A stretch of DNA of 30,814 nt from positions 1 through 30,814 of the forward strand of contig JAZSEA010000002.1 of NCBI GenBank assembly GCA_045531455.1. The letters are read 5' to 3'. A program made the translations under genes and the position numbers. Below, in pieces: positions 7,785 to 15,616 of the stretch. The notes below the pieces were generated by a model. It did no database searches, was not told the origin of the DNA, and saw only the letters and a list, made by a program, of their open reading frames with translations. The stretch's first letter is position 1. Each line of letters begins with the position of its first letter. The DNA is from CAG-390 sp045531455. GTDB taxonomy: Bacteria > Bacillota > Clostridia > Oscillospirales > CAG-272.

Positions 7785-8621
7785 ATGCTAACAGATTGGT
7801 TAATGGTAATTATCACCGCTATTTATGTAGTAGCAACAATTTTCATTTGTGTTTTTAACGGGAAATCTGCCAAAGCAGCACACGATCAAACAGAAGCCGC
7901 GCGTGCACAAACAAAAGAAATGATCGATCAGTATAACGCTGTAAACCGACCATTAGTTACAATCCGCTTTGATATCATTAGATCTGGCTTAATGTGCTTT
8001 ATTATTGAAAATGAGGGCCCGCAGCCAGCCAAAGATGTTAAAGTATCCATAAATCAAGAATTTATTGATAATATCTCAAACGCGGACGAAAAACGAATGT
8101 TAATGGACTTGAACGACGCTACATTCTACTTGGCAAGTAAGCAAAAGCTTACTGTCCTTTTAGGTGGAAATCCTTCGTTTAATGACATTGCAAAAGAAAT
8201 AGCTAAAATAGACATTTCATATAATGGATTTTGTGAGCATACAGAAATCGACATTAATCAATATAGATTCTTGATTATCTATAATTCTCCTGTGGAAGAT
8301 ATTTCTCAGCATTTGAAAAAAATCAAAGAAGATGAAGCCAAATTTCACAAAGAGATAATTAAAGCAATGGATAAACCTCCTAAGCTTCAAAATGTTATTG
8401 TTCATACCGCTACAGAGGATGATGCAGCCAAATTTCGACTTTATAAAGAAGTGTGTTTGAATCCCCATTTAACGGTTATTCAGTTGTCAGAAAAACTTGA
8501 AATAGACAAAGAATATGCGTTGAATATGTTGTTAGAGCTTAATCAGGTAGACCGTTTGATTGCATATACTTTCCACGAAGATACTACAGATGATGATAAA
8601 GCTTTGTGGTATAAAAGATAA
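7785..8621 (+). CDS. Membrane-anchored protein of unknown function
   Basis: I do not recognise this 278-aa protein. One hydrophobic helix at residues 4-24 should anchor it in the membrane. A short Ala/Gln-rich helix (about 28-50) follows, then a beta-rich domain (about 57-155: RPLVTIRFDI, FIIENEGPQPAKDVKVSI, KLTVLLGG) that reads like a small immunoglobulin-like fold. The C-terminal region is charged and ends with a stretch resembling a winged helix (about 217-260: FRLYKEVCLNPHLTVIQLSE onwards). An Ig-like domain next to a single N-terminal helix is common in proteins of unknown function in mobile elements. It is monocistronic, with its own promoter and terminator, and directly precedes the repeat region. 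Confidence 0.6.
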   Translation: MLTDWLMVIITAIYVVATIFICVFNGKSAKAAHDQTEAARAQTKEMIDQYNAVNRPLVTIRFDIIRSGLMCFIIENEGPQPAKDVKVSINQEFIDNISNADEKRMLMDLNDATFYLASKQKLTVLLGGNPSFNDIAKEIAKIDISYNGFCEHTEIDINQYRFLIIYNSPVEDISQHLKKIKEDEAKFHKEIIKAMDKPPKLQNVIVHTATEDDAAKFRLYKEVCLNPHLTVIQLSEKLEIDKEYALNMLLELNQVDRLIAYTFHEDTTDDDKALWYKR

Positions 8622-8668
8622 TTAAACATAATTAAACATAATAAGTCGTTATCAATGTACAGTAATGT

Positions 8669-8692
8669 GCCGCGATAGCGGCTTTTCTTTTT
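8669..8692 (+). terminator. Terminator of the membrane-anchored protein gene
   Basis: GCCGC-GATA-GCGGC (8669-8682) is followed by TTTTCTTTTT. Confidence 0.8.
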
Positions 8693-8725
8693 GTAATTTT
8701 TTAGATAAGTGGCGGCTTTTGATAT

Positions 8726-9427
8726 GTTTCGTTGCCTACTACTTAGGGGGCTTCGTGCCAAGATGGTGCAAAGGTTGAAAATAGTTGCCCTTTTTGGTTT
8801 GTTCCATCGGCTACCTATTAGAGAGATATTTTTGCCAAATTTTCAAAAAAGTCAATAACGAATAGCAGAGGAATGAAAACAATATGTGAATTTTATCGAA
8901 AAGGTGTGTTTTTTAGCCGTTTTCGCTGGCTACCAATTGAGGGGACTTTTAAATCAGAACTGTTATAGTTTATCGCTTCTCAAATTGAGACGTGCAGTAA
9001 TTTGAATACTACTCCCATAATATTTATTTTTCGCATGATGGCTAATTTTTGCCGAAAAAGTTCCCAACTCATAAGTAGGAGGATCAAGTAAATAAATTGT
9101 AAACTCTCGATTTTTAGGGTTATTTTTCAAGAAAAAAGTAAGCAACGAATAGTGAGGGGATATGAAAACAATTTGTAAATTCAGCAAAAATATGTTGGTC
9201 AAATCGCAAAAAAGTAAGCAACGAATAGTAGAGAGCAAAAAGTTGTTCGGCAACCTTATAAATAATGTCGTTTCGCTGCCTACCACTTAGAGGGGACATT
9301 TTATCGCAGGACAAATTCAGCGTTTTCGATTCGATATATTGGTGAGAAGATATCGCGTCTCAATTTGAGACACTGACATATGAGCCAACCATAGGGCAGT
9401 AAGGATAGCAAATTTGAATACTGCCCC
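8726..9427. repeat. Alternating direct repeats and palindromes (iteron- or centromere-like)
   Basis: This gene-free region holds three repeat types. Type A contains AACGAATAG: 8845-8865 (variant AAGTCAATAACGAATAG), 9132-9152 and 9208-9228 (both AAGTAAGCAACGAATAG). Type B resembles TTCGCTGCCTACCACTTAG followed by AGGGGAC: 8726-8751, 8919-8950 and 9267-9302, with a weaker copy at 8806-8826. Type P is a palindrome, TCTCAA-A-TTGAGA at 8978-8990 and GTCTCAA-T-TTGAGAC at 9357-9371; both follow TATCGC and are later followed by AATTTGAATACT and a C-rich run (9000-9015 and 9411-9427). The order is B, B', A, B, P, A, A, B, P. Such alternation suggests protein-binding arrays. The position next to a relaxase and two ParB-like genes points to a partition or replication site; that role is inference. 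Confidence 0.6.
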
Positions 9428-9449
9428 CACAAATACATAATTGCTATCC
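9394..9449. repeat. Overlapping inverted repeats beside the second palindrome
   Basis: GGGCAGTA (9394-9401) pairs with TACTGCCC (9419-9426). Interlaced with it, GGATAGCAA (9404-9412) pairs with TTGCTATCC (9441-9449). The two stems cannot form together, so they are alternative folds or paired binding sites. Confidence 0.5.
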
Positions 9450-9508
9450 GAGTGAAAGGAGGATGCGGACGGTGATAGCGACGATAATTATGACTCGTCG
9501 TGTATGGA

Positions 9509-9750
9509 GACATTCGAGCGAGTGAGAATGTCTTCAACATAGAAGCGTGGTGCAAGCTCAGATGCAACACGCTGTCTCCGAAGGTGAGCGCTTCGGAGAC
9601 ATAGGCTGCCACGTCAGCCTATGCCCTCGGCAGAGCGCAATGGACTTTTGATGCGAAGTGTCAAAAGTGCCTTTGCGTTACTTTTGACAAAAGTAACAAA
9701 AGAGGAACAAGTCGCTCGTTTCACTCGCAAAAAATAACCGCGTTTTGCGG
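9509..9750. other. Candidate origin of transfer (hairpin cluster before the relaxase)
   Basis: Six inverted repeats lie in 240 bp directly before the relaxase gene: GACATTC/GAATGTC (9509-9515, 9526-9532); GTCTCCGAAG/CTTCGGAGAC (9574-9583, 9591-9600, perfect); ATAGGCTG/CAGCCTAT (9601-9608, 9615-9622); ACTTTTGA/TCAAAAGT (9644-9651, 9661-9668); GTTACTTTT/AAAAGTAAC (9677-9685, 9689-9697); CCGC/GCGG (9738-9741, 9747-9750). Origins of transfer usually sit just upstream of the relaxase gene and contain inverted repeats next to the nick. No known nick consensus was recognised, so the assignment rests on position and structure. Confidence 0.5.
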
Positions 9751-9769
9751 AAAGAATGGAGGTGAAAGT

Positions 9770-10975
9770 ATAGACAGAACAGTAAGCATAACCCTCGGGA
9801 AAGGATGCCTGACCCACAACGACCGTAGCTTTATCGCGGAAAACGTGGACGGAAACAGATCGCATCTGAACGTGACCTATTGCAACGTACCGCTGAAAGA
9901 GACCTATCACAAGCTCTTTGACGAAGCACTTGAAAAGTACAATGCCAAGCAGAAACGCTCAGACCGACGTATCCCCGATTATTATGAAAAGATACGGCTA
10001 TCCAAGCAAGAAAAGCTTTTCCACGAGGTCATCGTCCAAGTGGGAAACTTTGCGGATATGAGTGCCATAAGCGAAAACGGCGAGCTTGCCAAGCGTATAC
10101 TCGATGAGTATATGCAGGGATTTATCAAGCGCAATCACACCTTGCACGTATTCTCGGCACATCTGCATATGGATGAAGCAACACCACATCTACACATTGA
10201 TTTCGTTCCCATTGTTACAAACAGTAAGCGAGGATTGGAAACTCGTGTGTCCTTGAAGCAAGCGTTATTGACTCTCGGATTTGAGGGTGAGGGGCGAGAT
10301 AATACGGAAGGTACACAATGGACGGAATCCGAGAAAGAGCATCTTGCAGAGGTAATGGCAAGATACGGGGTTAGGCGTATCGATGTGGACAAGCCACACG
10401 AACATTTATCGGTACTCAATTACAAGAAACAAGAGCGCACACGTGAGGTGGAAGAACTTACCGAGCAGGCGCAGGTATTACAGGAATCCAACGACTCTAT
10501 GCGAGAAAGTCTTGAAGATCTTAAGGATGAGCTATCCGAGCTTAGTGAGGATAAGGACAATATCCATCTTGAGATGAGCAAGTATGTCGGCGAGGAATGG
10601 GAGCTACCCGAGCCGCCACCGCTTATGAGTGCAAAGACCTATCGCACGAAGATCGCACAGCCATTGATTACCAAGCTCAAGGATGTAATACGAAAGCTTA
10701 TCGTCAACGTAGTCGAGATCTCAAAGATGTGGAAACAAGCATTGAACGAAAAAAGCCGCTTTGCCGGACGTTGCAGAGATTTGGAGCGAGAGAACGATTC
10801 TCTGCGTAAGGATGCCAAGAAATTTGGCATTGTGCGAGACAAGCTCGGTGAGGATGAGGTGCAAAGCATTTTGCAAAAAGTAGAAGAAGAACGTCTCGCA
10901 AAAGAAATTATGAAGCAGCCGTCCCTTGCGGGAGGCAAAACCAAAGTCCGTGATAAAACTCGCGGCAACAGATAA
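9770..10975 (+). CDS. MobA/MobL-type relaxase, apparently starting at ATA
   Basis: The protein nicks and binds one strand of the element's DNA for conjugative mobilization. The histidine triad is clear: HLHMDEATPHLHIDF holds H-x-H and H-x-H (residues 131-142 when counted from ATA). The C-terminal half (about 220-401) is coiled-coil and charged. The first ATG/GTG/TTG start is GTG 9845, but the frame is open upstream and encodes D-R-T-V-S-I-T-L-G-K-G, the usual N-terminus of this family as I remember it. That segment begins right after ATA 9770, which lies 7 nt behind a strong GGAGGTGA. An ATA start (401 aa) or a damaged ATG is therefore likely; from GTG the protein would be 376 aa and lack its first strand. 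Two ParB-like genes follow after 35 bp. Confidence 0.8.
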   Translation: MDRTVSITLGKGCLTHNDRSFIAENVDGNRSHLNVTYCNVPLKETYHKLFDEALEKYNAKQKRSDRRIPDYYEKIRLSKQEKLFHEVIVQVGNFADMSAISENGELAKRILDEYMQGFIKRNHTLHVFSAHLHMDEATPHLHIDFVPIVTNSKRGLETRVSLKQALLTLGFEGEGRDNTEGTQWTESEKEHLAEVMARYGVRRIDVDKPHEHLSVLNYKKQERTREVEELTEQAQVLQESNDSMRESLEDLKDELSELSEDKDNIHLEMSKYVGEEWELPEPPPLMSAKTYRTKIAQPLITKLKDVIRKLIVNVVEISKMWKQALNEKSRFAGRCRDLERENDSLRKDAKKFGIVRDKLGEDEVQSILQKVEEERLAKEIMKQPSLAGGKTKVRDKTRGNR

Positions 10976-11010
10976 CAAAAATATTTTTACAAACGAAAGG
11001 ACTTTTTATC

Positions 11011-11991
11011 ATGACAAACAACAATTACAACGTACAGACTGACGAACAGATCGCAAGAGACATTTTAAGTATTCTCCCCGACGCGCCCGAAGAGCCCAAC
11101 AAGGAGCCTACTGAGTCTCCAAAGGTGTTTATGCTCCCAATCAGACAACTCAAATCTTTTCAGAATCATCCTTTTAAGATCGTTGATAACGATGAAATGA
11201 AAGAACTTATGCACAGCATCCGTGATTACGGCGTTATGACGCCCATTACGGTTTATGTTAACAAGAACGCCGAGTATGAGATCGTATCGGGACACCGCAG
11301 AGTATTCGCGTGTAAGATGCTCAAAATGACCGAGATTCCCGCCATCATTATGGATTATGATCGCGACCAAGCGGTTCTTGCAATGGTGGACAGCAATCTC
11401 CACAGAGAAAAGCTTTTGCCCTCTGAGAAAGGCTTTGCCTACAAAATGAAGCTTGAAGCGCTCAAAAATCAGCATCGCGAAATGGAGTTTGAGATGCAGA
11501 TGAGAAGCGACGAGATCCTTGCCAAAGAGGTCGGAGAGAGCCGCGCCACGATTCAGCGCCTTATCCGTATTACCAAGCTCATCAGCCCTTTTCGCGATCT
11601 CCTCGATTATGAGTGTATGACCTTTGGTGTAGCGTATGTTTTCGCAGGATGCGATCCCGTAGGGCAGGATATGCTGTATTGCTTTTTCCACGAAAACAAT
11701 GTTTATCCGAATCTTGAGCAGGCAAAGGCACTTCAAAAGCTGTGGGAGAGCAATACGCTCACGATTGAAAACATCCGAGCAATTATGATCCCCGAAGGAA
11801 ATAGTGAGGAGGTCAAGGCACCTAAAGCGGAAAAGGAGAAAGCACCCAAAAAGGAAAGCGTCAAGTTCGGGGTGGACGAGCTCTCGGATTACTTCCCGGG
11901 AATGAATGCCGCCGATATGAAAGCAGAAATGTTTTCTATTCTTGCGGAGTGGAAGGCAAAGCAGAGCGTAGCAGGAGGTGAAATCTATTGA
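11011..11991 (+). CDS. ParB/RepB/Spo0J-family protein, first copy
   Basis: The 326-aa protein has a ParB N-terminal domain (about residues 42-150) with the nucleotide-binding motif SGHRR at 93-97, followed by a helix-turn-helix region (about 165-195: AKEVGESRATIQRLIRITKL) and a Lys/Glu-rich linker before a short C-terminal domain. ParB proteins bind centromere-like sites and, in the CTPase class, spread along DNA. No ParA ATPase gene is visible. AAAGGA lies 14 nt before the ATG. The TGA overlaps the TTG start of the second ParB-like gene by 4 bp. Confidence 0.85.
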   Translation: MTNNNYNVQTDEQIARDILSILPDAPEEPNKEPTESPKVFMLPIRQLKSFQNHPFKIVDNDEMKELMHSIRDYGVMTPITVYVNKNAEYEIVSGHRRVFACKMLKMTEIPAIIMDYDRDQAVLAMVDSNLHREKLLPSEKGFAYKMKLEALKNQHREMEFEMQMRSDEILAKEVGESRATIQRLIRITKLISPFRDLLDYECMTFGVAYVFAGCDPVGQDMLYCFFHENNVYPNLEQAKALQKLWESNTLTIENIRAIMIPEGNSEEVKAPKAEKEKAPKKESVKFGVDELSDYFPGMNAADMKAEMFSILAEWKAKQSVAGGEIY

Positions 11992-12851
11992 TTAAAGGAA
12001 CTGACAGAAATATACTTCTTTCCGAGTTACACCCGTTCAAAGACCATCCGTACAAGGTCGAGGACAACATGGAGATGGACGCGCTGTGCGATAGTATAGG
12101 CAAAAGCGGCTTGTTATCTCCCATCATCGTACGTCCGAGAGATGGGGGCGGATATGAGATTATCTCGGGGCATCGCCGATTCAGAGCATATCAAAGGCTC
12201 GGTATGAGCGAGATCCCGTCCACCGTCTGCGAGATGACCGACGAAGAAGCAATCGTCGCAATGGTCGATGCCAATCTCCACCGCGATCATATTCTCCCAT
12301 CCGAGAAAGCCTTCGCCTACAAGATGAAGCTTGATGCCATCAAGCGACAAGGTGAGCGCACCGATTTGACTTCTGCCCAACTTGGGCAGAGGTTGACTTC
12401 GGTGGAAAAGATTGCCGCCGAGAGTGATGAAAGCAAGTCACAGATTCAGAGATATATTCGTCTCACAAGGCTCATTCCCGAGCTGCTTCAAATGGTGGAT
12501 GAGGGCAGAATAGCACTTACCCCTGCGGTAGAACTTTCAAAGCTCCATTGGCAAACGCAGAAGCTTATTTATGAAATCTGCGATATGGATGACCTCACTC
12601 CGTCTTATTCGCAGACCGTCCGTATGCGAAAGCTTGCTGATGAAGGCGCACTTGGTGAGGATGCTATACGCGAGATCATGAGCGAGGAGAAAGCCAATCA
12701 AAGAGAGCGCATTGTGATCTATATGGACGATATACGTCAGTATTATCCTCGCAATATACTTCCTAAGGATATTGTAGCAGACATTAAGAATCTTCTCCAC
12801 AAACGTCGCTTGGAGCAGTTGCGCAGAAAGGAGAATCGAGATGCGAGGTGA
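11988..12851 (+). CDS. ParB/RepB/Spo0J-family protein, second copy
   Basis: This 287-aa protein is a diverged homologue of the preceding one. SGHRR is at residues 60-64, followed by LPSEKAFAYKMKLDAI, which both copies share almost word for word, and then a helix-turn-helix (KIAAESDESKSQIQRYIRLT). The start is TTG 11988, supported by GGAGGTGA 8 nt upstream. It lacks the acidic linker of the first copy. Tandem, non-identical ParB genes may form a heteromeric DNA-binding complex, but this is inference. The next gene overlaps its 3' end by 11 bp. Confidence 0.83.
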   Translation: MIKGTDRNILLSELHPFKDHPYKVEDNMEMDALCDSIGKSGLLSPIIVRPRDGGGYEIISGHRRFRAYQRLGMSEIPSTVCEMTDEEAIVAMVDANLHRDHILPSEKAFAYKMKLDAIKRQGERTDLTSAQLGQRLTSVEKIAAESDESKSQIQRYIRLTRLIPELLQMVDEGRIALTPAVELSKLHWQTQKLIYEICDMDDLTPSYSQTVRMRKLADEGALGEDAIREIMSEEKANQRERIVIYMDDIRQYYPRNILPKDIVADIKNLLHKRRLEQLRRKENRDAR

Positions 12852-13128
12852 GAAGAACAGGAACGCTTGGATCGTTGGCATGATGCCGGGTGAGAGCAGA
12901 TATAAAGTCAATGGCGTGACCTATATCGTCGCGTCTCAATTTGAGCCTCGCAGTGAAGAAGCGCATACCTTGCGCTCAAGATTTGAAAGACTGATAAAAA
13001 ATAATTCCGCAGATTTGTCAACTGAGAAAGATGGTGATATAATAACGGCGGAATATGTTTCGGCTGCCAATCCGATTTCGGATAGAAAGGAGCAAAATGC
13101 AGAAGAAAACAGCAGCCAAGCAGAATGA
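12841..13128 (+). CDS. Small TnpW-like protein of the mobilization module
   Basis: The 95-aa product contains YKVNGVTYIVASQFEP and a following TLRSRFERLI segment. This resembles the short TnpW-type proteins found beside large serine recombinases of clostridial elements. The role is unknown. AAGGAG precedes the ATG and the gene overlaps the end of the second ParB-like gene; its own 3' end overlaps the recombinase start by 32 bp. Its DNA holds GCGTCTCAATTTGAG (12931-12945), which repeats most of the palindrome at 9357-9371. Confidence 0.55.
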   Translation: MRGEKNRNAWIVGMMPGESRYKVNGVTYIVASQFEPRSEEAHTLRSRFERLIKNNSADLSTEKDGDIITAEYVSAANPISDRKEQNAEENSSQAE

Positions 13129-14809
13129 AACCATTATAGGTATTACTGCGCTATACTGCCGTCTGTCCCGTGACGATGGAGCTGAGGGTGAGAGCAACTC
13201 GATAGCCAATCAGAAAAAGCTTCTCGCTAAGTATGCCAAAGAGCACGGATTCACCAACACCAAGTTCTACGTGGATGACGGATACACGGGAACTAACTTC
13301 AACCGTCCCGGCTTTCAGCAAATGCTTGAGGATATGGAGATGGGATATATCTCAACGGTCATTGTTAAGGACTCATCGAGATTTGGACGAAACTATCTTG
13401 AGGTAGGTCAGTACACAGACTATTACTTTCCCGAACACAATATCCGCTTCATAGCCATCAACGATTGCATCGACAGTGACAACGGCGAAGACGATTTCAG
13501 CGCGTTCCGAAACATAATGAACGAGATGTACGCCAAGGATATCAGCAGAAAAGTTCGTTCTTCTCACAGACTTCGCGGAAATGCGGGCGAGCCTCTGTCC
13601 CAGCCTCCGTATGGATACGTGAAAGATCCCGAGAACAAAAAGAAGTGGATCATTGATCCCGATGCAGCAGAGGTTGTGAGAAGGATATTTCGTCTTTGTA
13701 TTGAGGGAAATGGCAACGAAACGATTGCAAGAATATTACAGGAGGATAAGGTGCTTATTCCGCAAGCCTATTGGCAGAGCAAGGGATTGCCACGTGGCGG
13801 CAAAAAGACACAACCGAATCCTTATAAGTGGTGCAAGACTACCATAGCAATGATACTTGAGCAGCAAGAGTATTGTGGTGACGTCATCAACTTCAAGAGT
13901 TATTCCAAATCCTTCCGAAACAAAACCCGCGTTGAGAACCCCAAAGAAAATTGGGCGATCTTCAAGGACGTTCACGAGCCAATCATTGACCGTGAGACTT
14001 GGGAGAGAGTGCAGGAGTTAACCAAGAATTCTAAACGCCGCAAGCCGAAGAACGAGAATGTGAAGAAAAGTATTTTCACTAACCTCTTGTATTGCGGAGA
14101 TTGTGGACACAAGCTGTGGTTCAACATCAACAAGCAGAATCCGAGCATCCGCTTTTACAGTTGCTCAAACTATAAAGGGCTTCGCGGCACCTGCGAGTCA
14201 ACTCATTACGTCAGAGAGGATTCCTTGGAACAGGTGGTGAAGATGGAACTGTTCAAGCTCGCCACCTACCTTGACCACGATGAAACCGCATTTGCAGAGC
14301 TTTTGGAGCATAAGACCAACAAGGATGCCTTGGCAGAACGAAAGGCGGCAGAGAGCGCCTTGGCGGCGGCTACGGCACGAAGCCAAGAACTGCTCCGACT
14401 CTATGAACGAGTCTATGAGGACAACGTAAACGGCAAGGTCGCGGACGATTGGTTTATGCGGCTATCTCACAAATACGAGGTTGAGCAGGAAGAACTCAAA
14501 AAGCAGATGTTTGATCTTAAGAACAAGATTGAACGCCTTGACACGGCACAGAACTCGTCGGGTAACTTTATCCGAGCAATACGGAAGTTTATGACGATGC
14601 AAACGCTGACACCCATTGTCCTCCAAGAACTCATCGACAAGATTGAGGTCTTTCCGATAGAGGGAACGGGCAAGAACAGAACACAACGGCTTGTCATTCA
14701 TTATCGTTTTGTCGGCTGTATTGATCTGCCGAGCATCGTACCCAAGCACACCTACAAGCTCGACTCACGGCAGGGGGTGGCTATCGAATATCTCCCAAGC
14801 GCAATATAA
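13097..14809 (+). CDS. Large serine recombinase with DUF4368-like C-terminus
   Basis: The 570-aa protein should excise and insert the mobile element. The catalytic region reads ALYCRLSRDDG with nucleophile Ser24, followed by the resolvase core (DSSRFGRNYLEVGQYTD). Then come a recombinase domain (about 170-280), a zinc ribbon (LLYCGDCGHKLW with later C-x-N-Y and C residues, about 330-370), a coiled coil (about 400-480) and a DUF4368-like end. This architecture is that of TnpX-like recombinases of Tn4451/Tn5397 elements. GAAAGGAG supports the start at 13097 over ATG 13055. The product is the clearest sign that a mobile element lies to the left. Confidence 0.9.
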   Translation: MQKKTAAKQNETIIGITALYCRLSRDDGAEGESNSIANQKKLLAKYAKEHGFTNTKFYVDDGYTGTNFNRPGFQQMLEDMEMGYISTVIVKDSSRFGRNYLEVGQYTDYYFPEHNIRFIAINDCIDSDNGEDDFSAFRNIMNEMYAKDISRKVRSSHRLRGNAGEPLSQPPYGYVKDPENKKKWIIDPDAAEVVRRIFRLCIEGNGNETIARILQEDKVLIPQAYWQSKGLPRGGKKTQPNPYKWCKTTIAMILEQQEYCGDVINFKSYSKSFRNKTRVENPKENWAIFKDVHEPIIDRETWERVQELTKNSKRRKPKNENVKKSIFTNLLYCGDCGHKLWFNINKQNPSIRFYSCSNYKGLRGTCESTHYVREDSLEQVVKMELFKLATYLDHDETAFAELLEHKTNKDALAERKAAESALAAATARSQELLRLYERVYEDNVNGKVADDWFMRLSHKYEVEQEELKKQMFDLKNKIERLDTAQNSSGNFIRAIRKFMTMQTLTPIVLQELIDKIEVFPIEGTGKNRTQRLVIHYRFVGCIDLPSIVPKHTYKLDSRQGVAIEYLPSAI

Positions 14810-14816
14810 CAAAAAA

Positions 14817-14834
14817 GAGCAGACGAGTCTGCTC
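14817..14834 (-). terminator. Terminator reading leftward
   Basis: GAGCAGAC (14817-14824) pairs perfectly with GTCTGCTC (14827-14834). A run of six A lies on its left side, so it has a T-tract only when transcribed on the minus strand. It would stop transcription coming from the tRNA side into the recombinase gene. Confidence 0.65.
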
Positions 14835-14871
14835 AAATCAATCTAATATTAAGTAAACACTGGCAAAAAAA

Positions 14872-14911
14872 ATATCGAGTGTTCCTAACATCAGTTATGA
14901 ACACTCGATAT
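14872..14911 (-). terminator. Native terminator of the tRNA-Pro fragment
   Basis: ATATCGAGTGTTC (14872-14884) pairs perfectly with GAACACTCGATAT (14899-14911). On the minus strand the stem follows directly after the CCA end of the tRNA fragment and is followed by eight or more T. Confidence 0.75.
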
Positions 14912-14957
14912 GGTCTGAGTGACAAGACTTGAACTTGCGGCCTCTACCACCCCAAGG
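14911..14957 (-). tRNA. Truncated tRNA-Pro(GGG) gene, 3' half only
   Basis: Read on the minus strand, this is a canonical tRNA 3' half: anticodon loop TTGGGGT with anticodon GGG, anticodon-stem strand GGTAG, variable loop AGGCC, T-arm GCAAG-TTCAAGT-CTTGT, acceptor strand CACTCAG, discriminator A and encoded CCA. The matching 5' anticodon strand should be CTACC, but the DNA reads CGCCC and the rest of the 5' half is absent. The tRNA sequence therefore breaks off at the anticodon stem near 14957. This is what an integration site in a tRNA gene leaves behind. It cannot give a functional tRNA. Confidence 0.75.
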
Positions 14958-15344
14958 GCGACTTGAACATTTTTCTGGTCATTTTATCTTTTTTCAGACC
15001 TTTCCGCTACGGCAAAAATGACCTTTCGCGCTCTCGTGGCATCTTGTCTCCAGGTGCTCCGATCGTGTCTATGGTCGTGTATGTGGTCGTAAAAATCGGC
15101 TCCCAAATTGATGACTTCGGCATCAGGGGAGCGGATGATTTTTTATATAGATCAGTGGTCAACCTATGTGGTCACTTCTCGCAGCTTCAGCTCATCATGT
15201 CGTCGTATTGTAACTCTTTTGAAAGAGTTTGTCAAGCGGTTTCGAGGGTAAATATTTGGGATGCTGTAGTCAAAGAAAAGGGCAGAGAAAAAGACATAAC
15301 AGTTGAACAAGTTACAAGAACGCTGAATTCTTTCGGAAATCCTA
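14958..15344. other. Gene-free junction region with TGGTC repeats
   Basis: I see no supported gene. A 134-codon frame starts at a TTG without a ribosome binding site and looks non-coding. TGGTC occurs five times (14976, 15072, 15084, 15156, 15169). GGTCATTTT (14977-14985) and AAAATGACC (15015-15023) form an inverted pair; the same 9-mer is the core of two palindromes at 27.6-27.7 kb. GACTTGAAC of the tRNA T-arm (14925-14933) is repeated at 14960-14968. AACTCTTT-TG-AAAGAGTT is at 15212-15229. These features suit a recombinase attachment region. Confidence 0.4.
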
Positions 15345-15373
15345 TTGCATTTTGGCGAAAAAAGTAGTATAAT
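15345..15373 (+). promoter_or_regulatory. Sigma-A promoter of the restriction-modification operon
   Basis: TTGCAT (15345-15350) and TATAAT (15368-15373) with a 17-bp spacer. AAGGAG (15400-15405) follows before the ATG at 15414. Confidence 0.75.
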
Positions 15374-15413
15374 ATAATCATATAACTTATAATTCCTACA
15401 AGGAGAACAATGT

Positions 15414-15611
15414 ATGGATAAGATAAAAATTGTACCGGACATAGAACCTACAGATCCATATGAAAAGGCAAAGGCAGATATACTGAAAGCAAAAATGTCT
15501 TTGTCAAAGCTAACTCCAAATCAGCAGAAAGCGTTGGCTGAAGAATTGTTTGGAGCTGCCTATGTTGAAACGGTGTTAAAAGTGTTATTTAACAATAATC
15601 TTATGAGGTGA
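15414..15611 (+). CDS. Small protein at the head of the restriction-modification operon
   Basis: The 65-aa product is unrecognised. It is charged and helical, with a segment ANQ-like in style: LSKLTPNQQKALAEELFGAA. There is no helix-turn-helix and no membrane segment. AAGGAG lies 8 nt before the ATG. It ends just before the XRE gene. Its position suggests a regulatory or accessory role in the operon, but nothing in the sequence shows it. Confidence 0.55.
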   Translation: MDKIKIVPDIEPTDPYEKAKADILKAKMSLSKLTPNQQKALAEELFGAAYVETVLKVLFNNNLMR

Positions 15612-15616
15612 AAAGA

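Noticed and set aside
8640..9760. Short frames in the repeat region
   Set aside because: None has a ribosome binding site or family resemblance, and the repeats run across all reading frames.
11065..11736. 223-codon minus-strand frame opposite the first ParB-like gene
   Set aside because: The plus-strand gene has clear ParB motifs and a ribosome binding site; the antisense frame is a shadow.
14963..15367. 134-codon frame between the tRNA fragment and the restriction operon
   Set aside because: TTG start without a ribosome binding site, mixed low-similarity sequence, and its end overlaps the promoter at 15345-15373.
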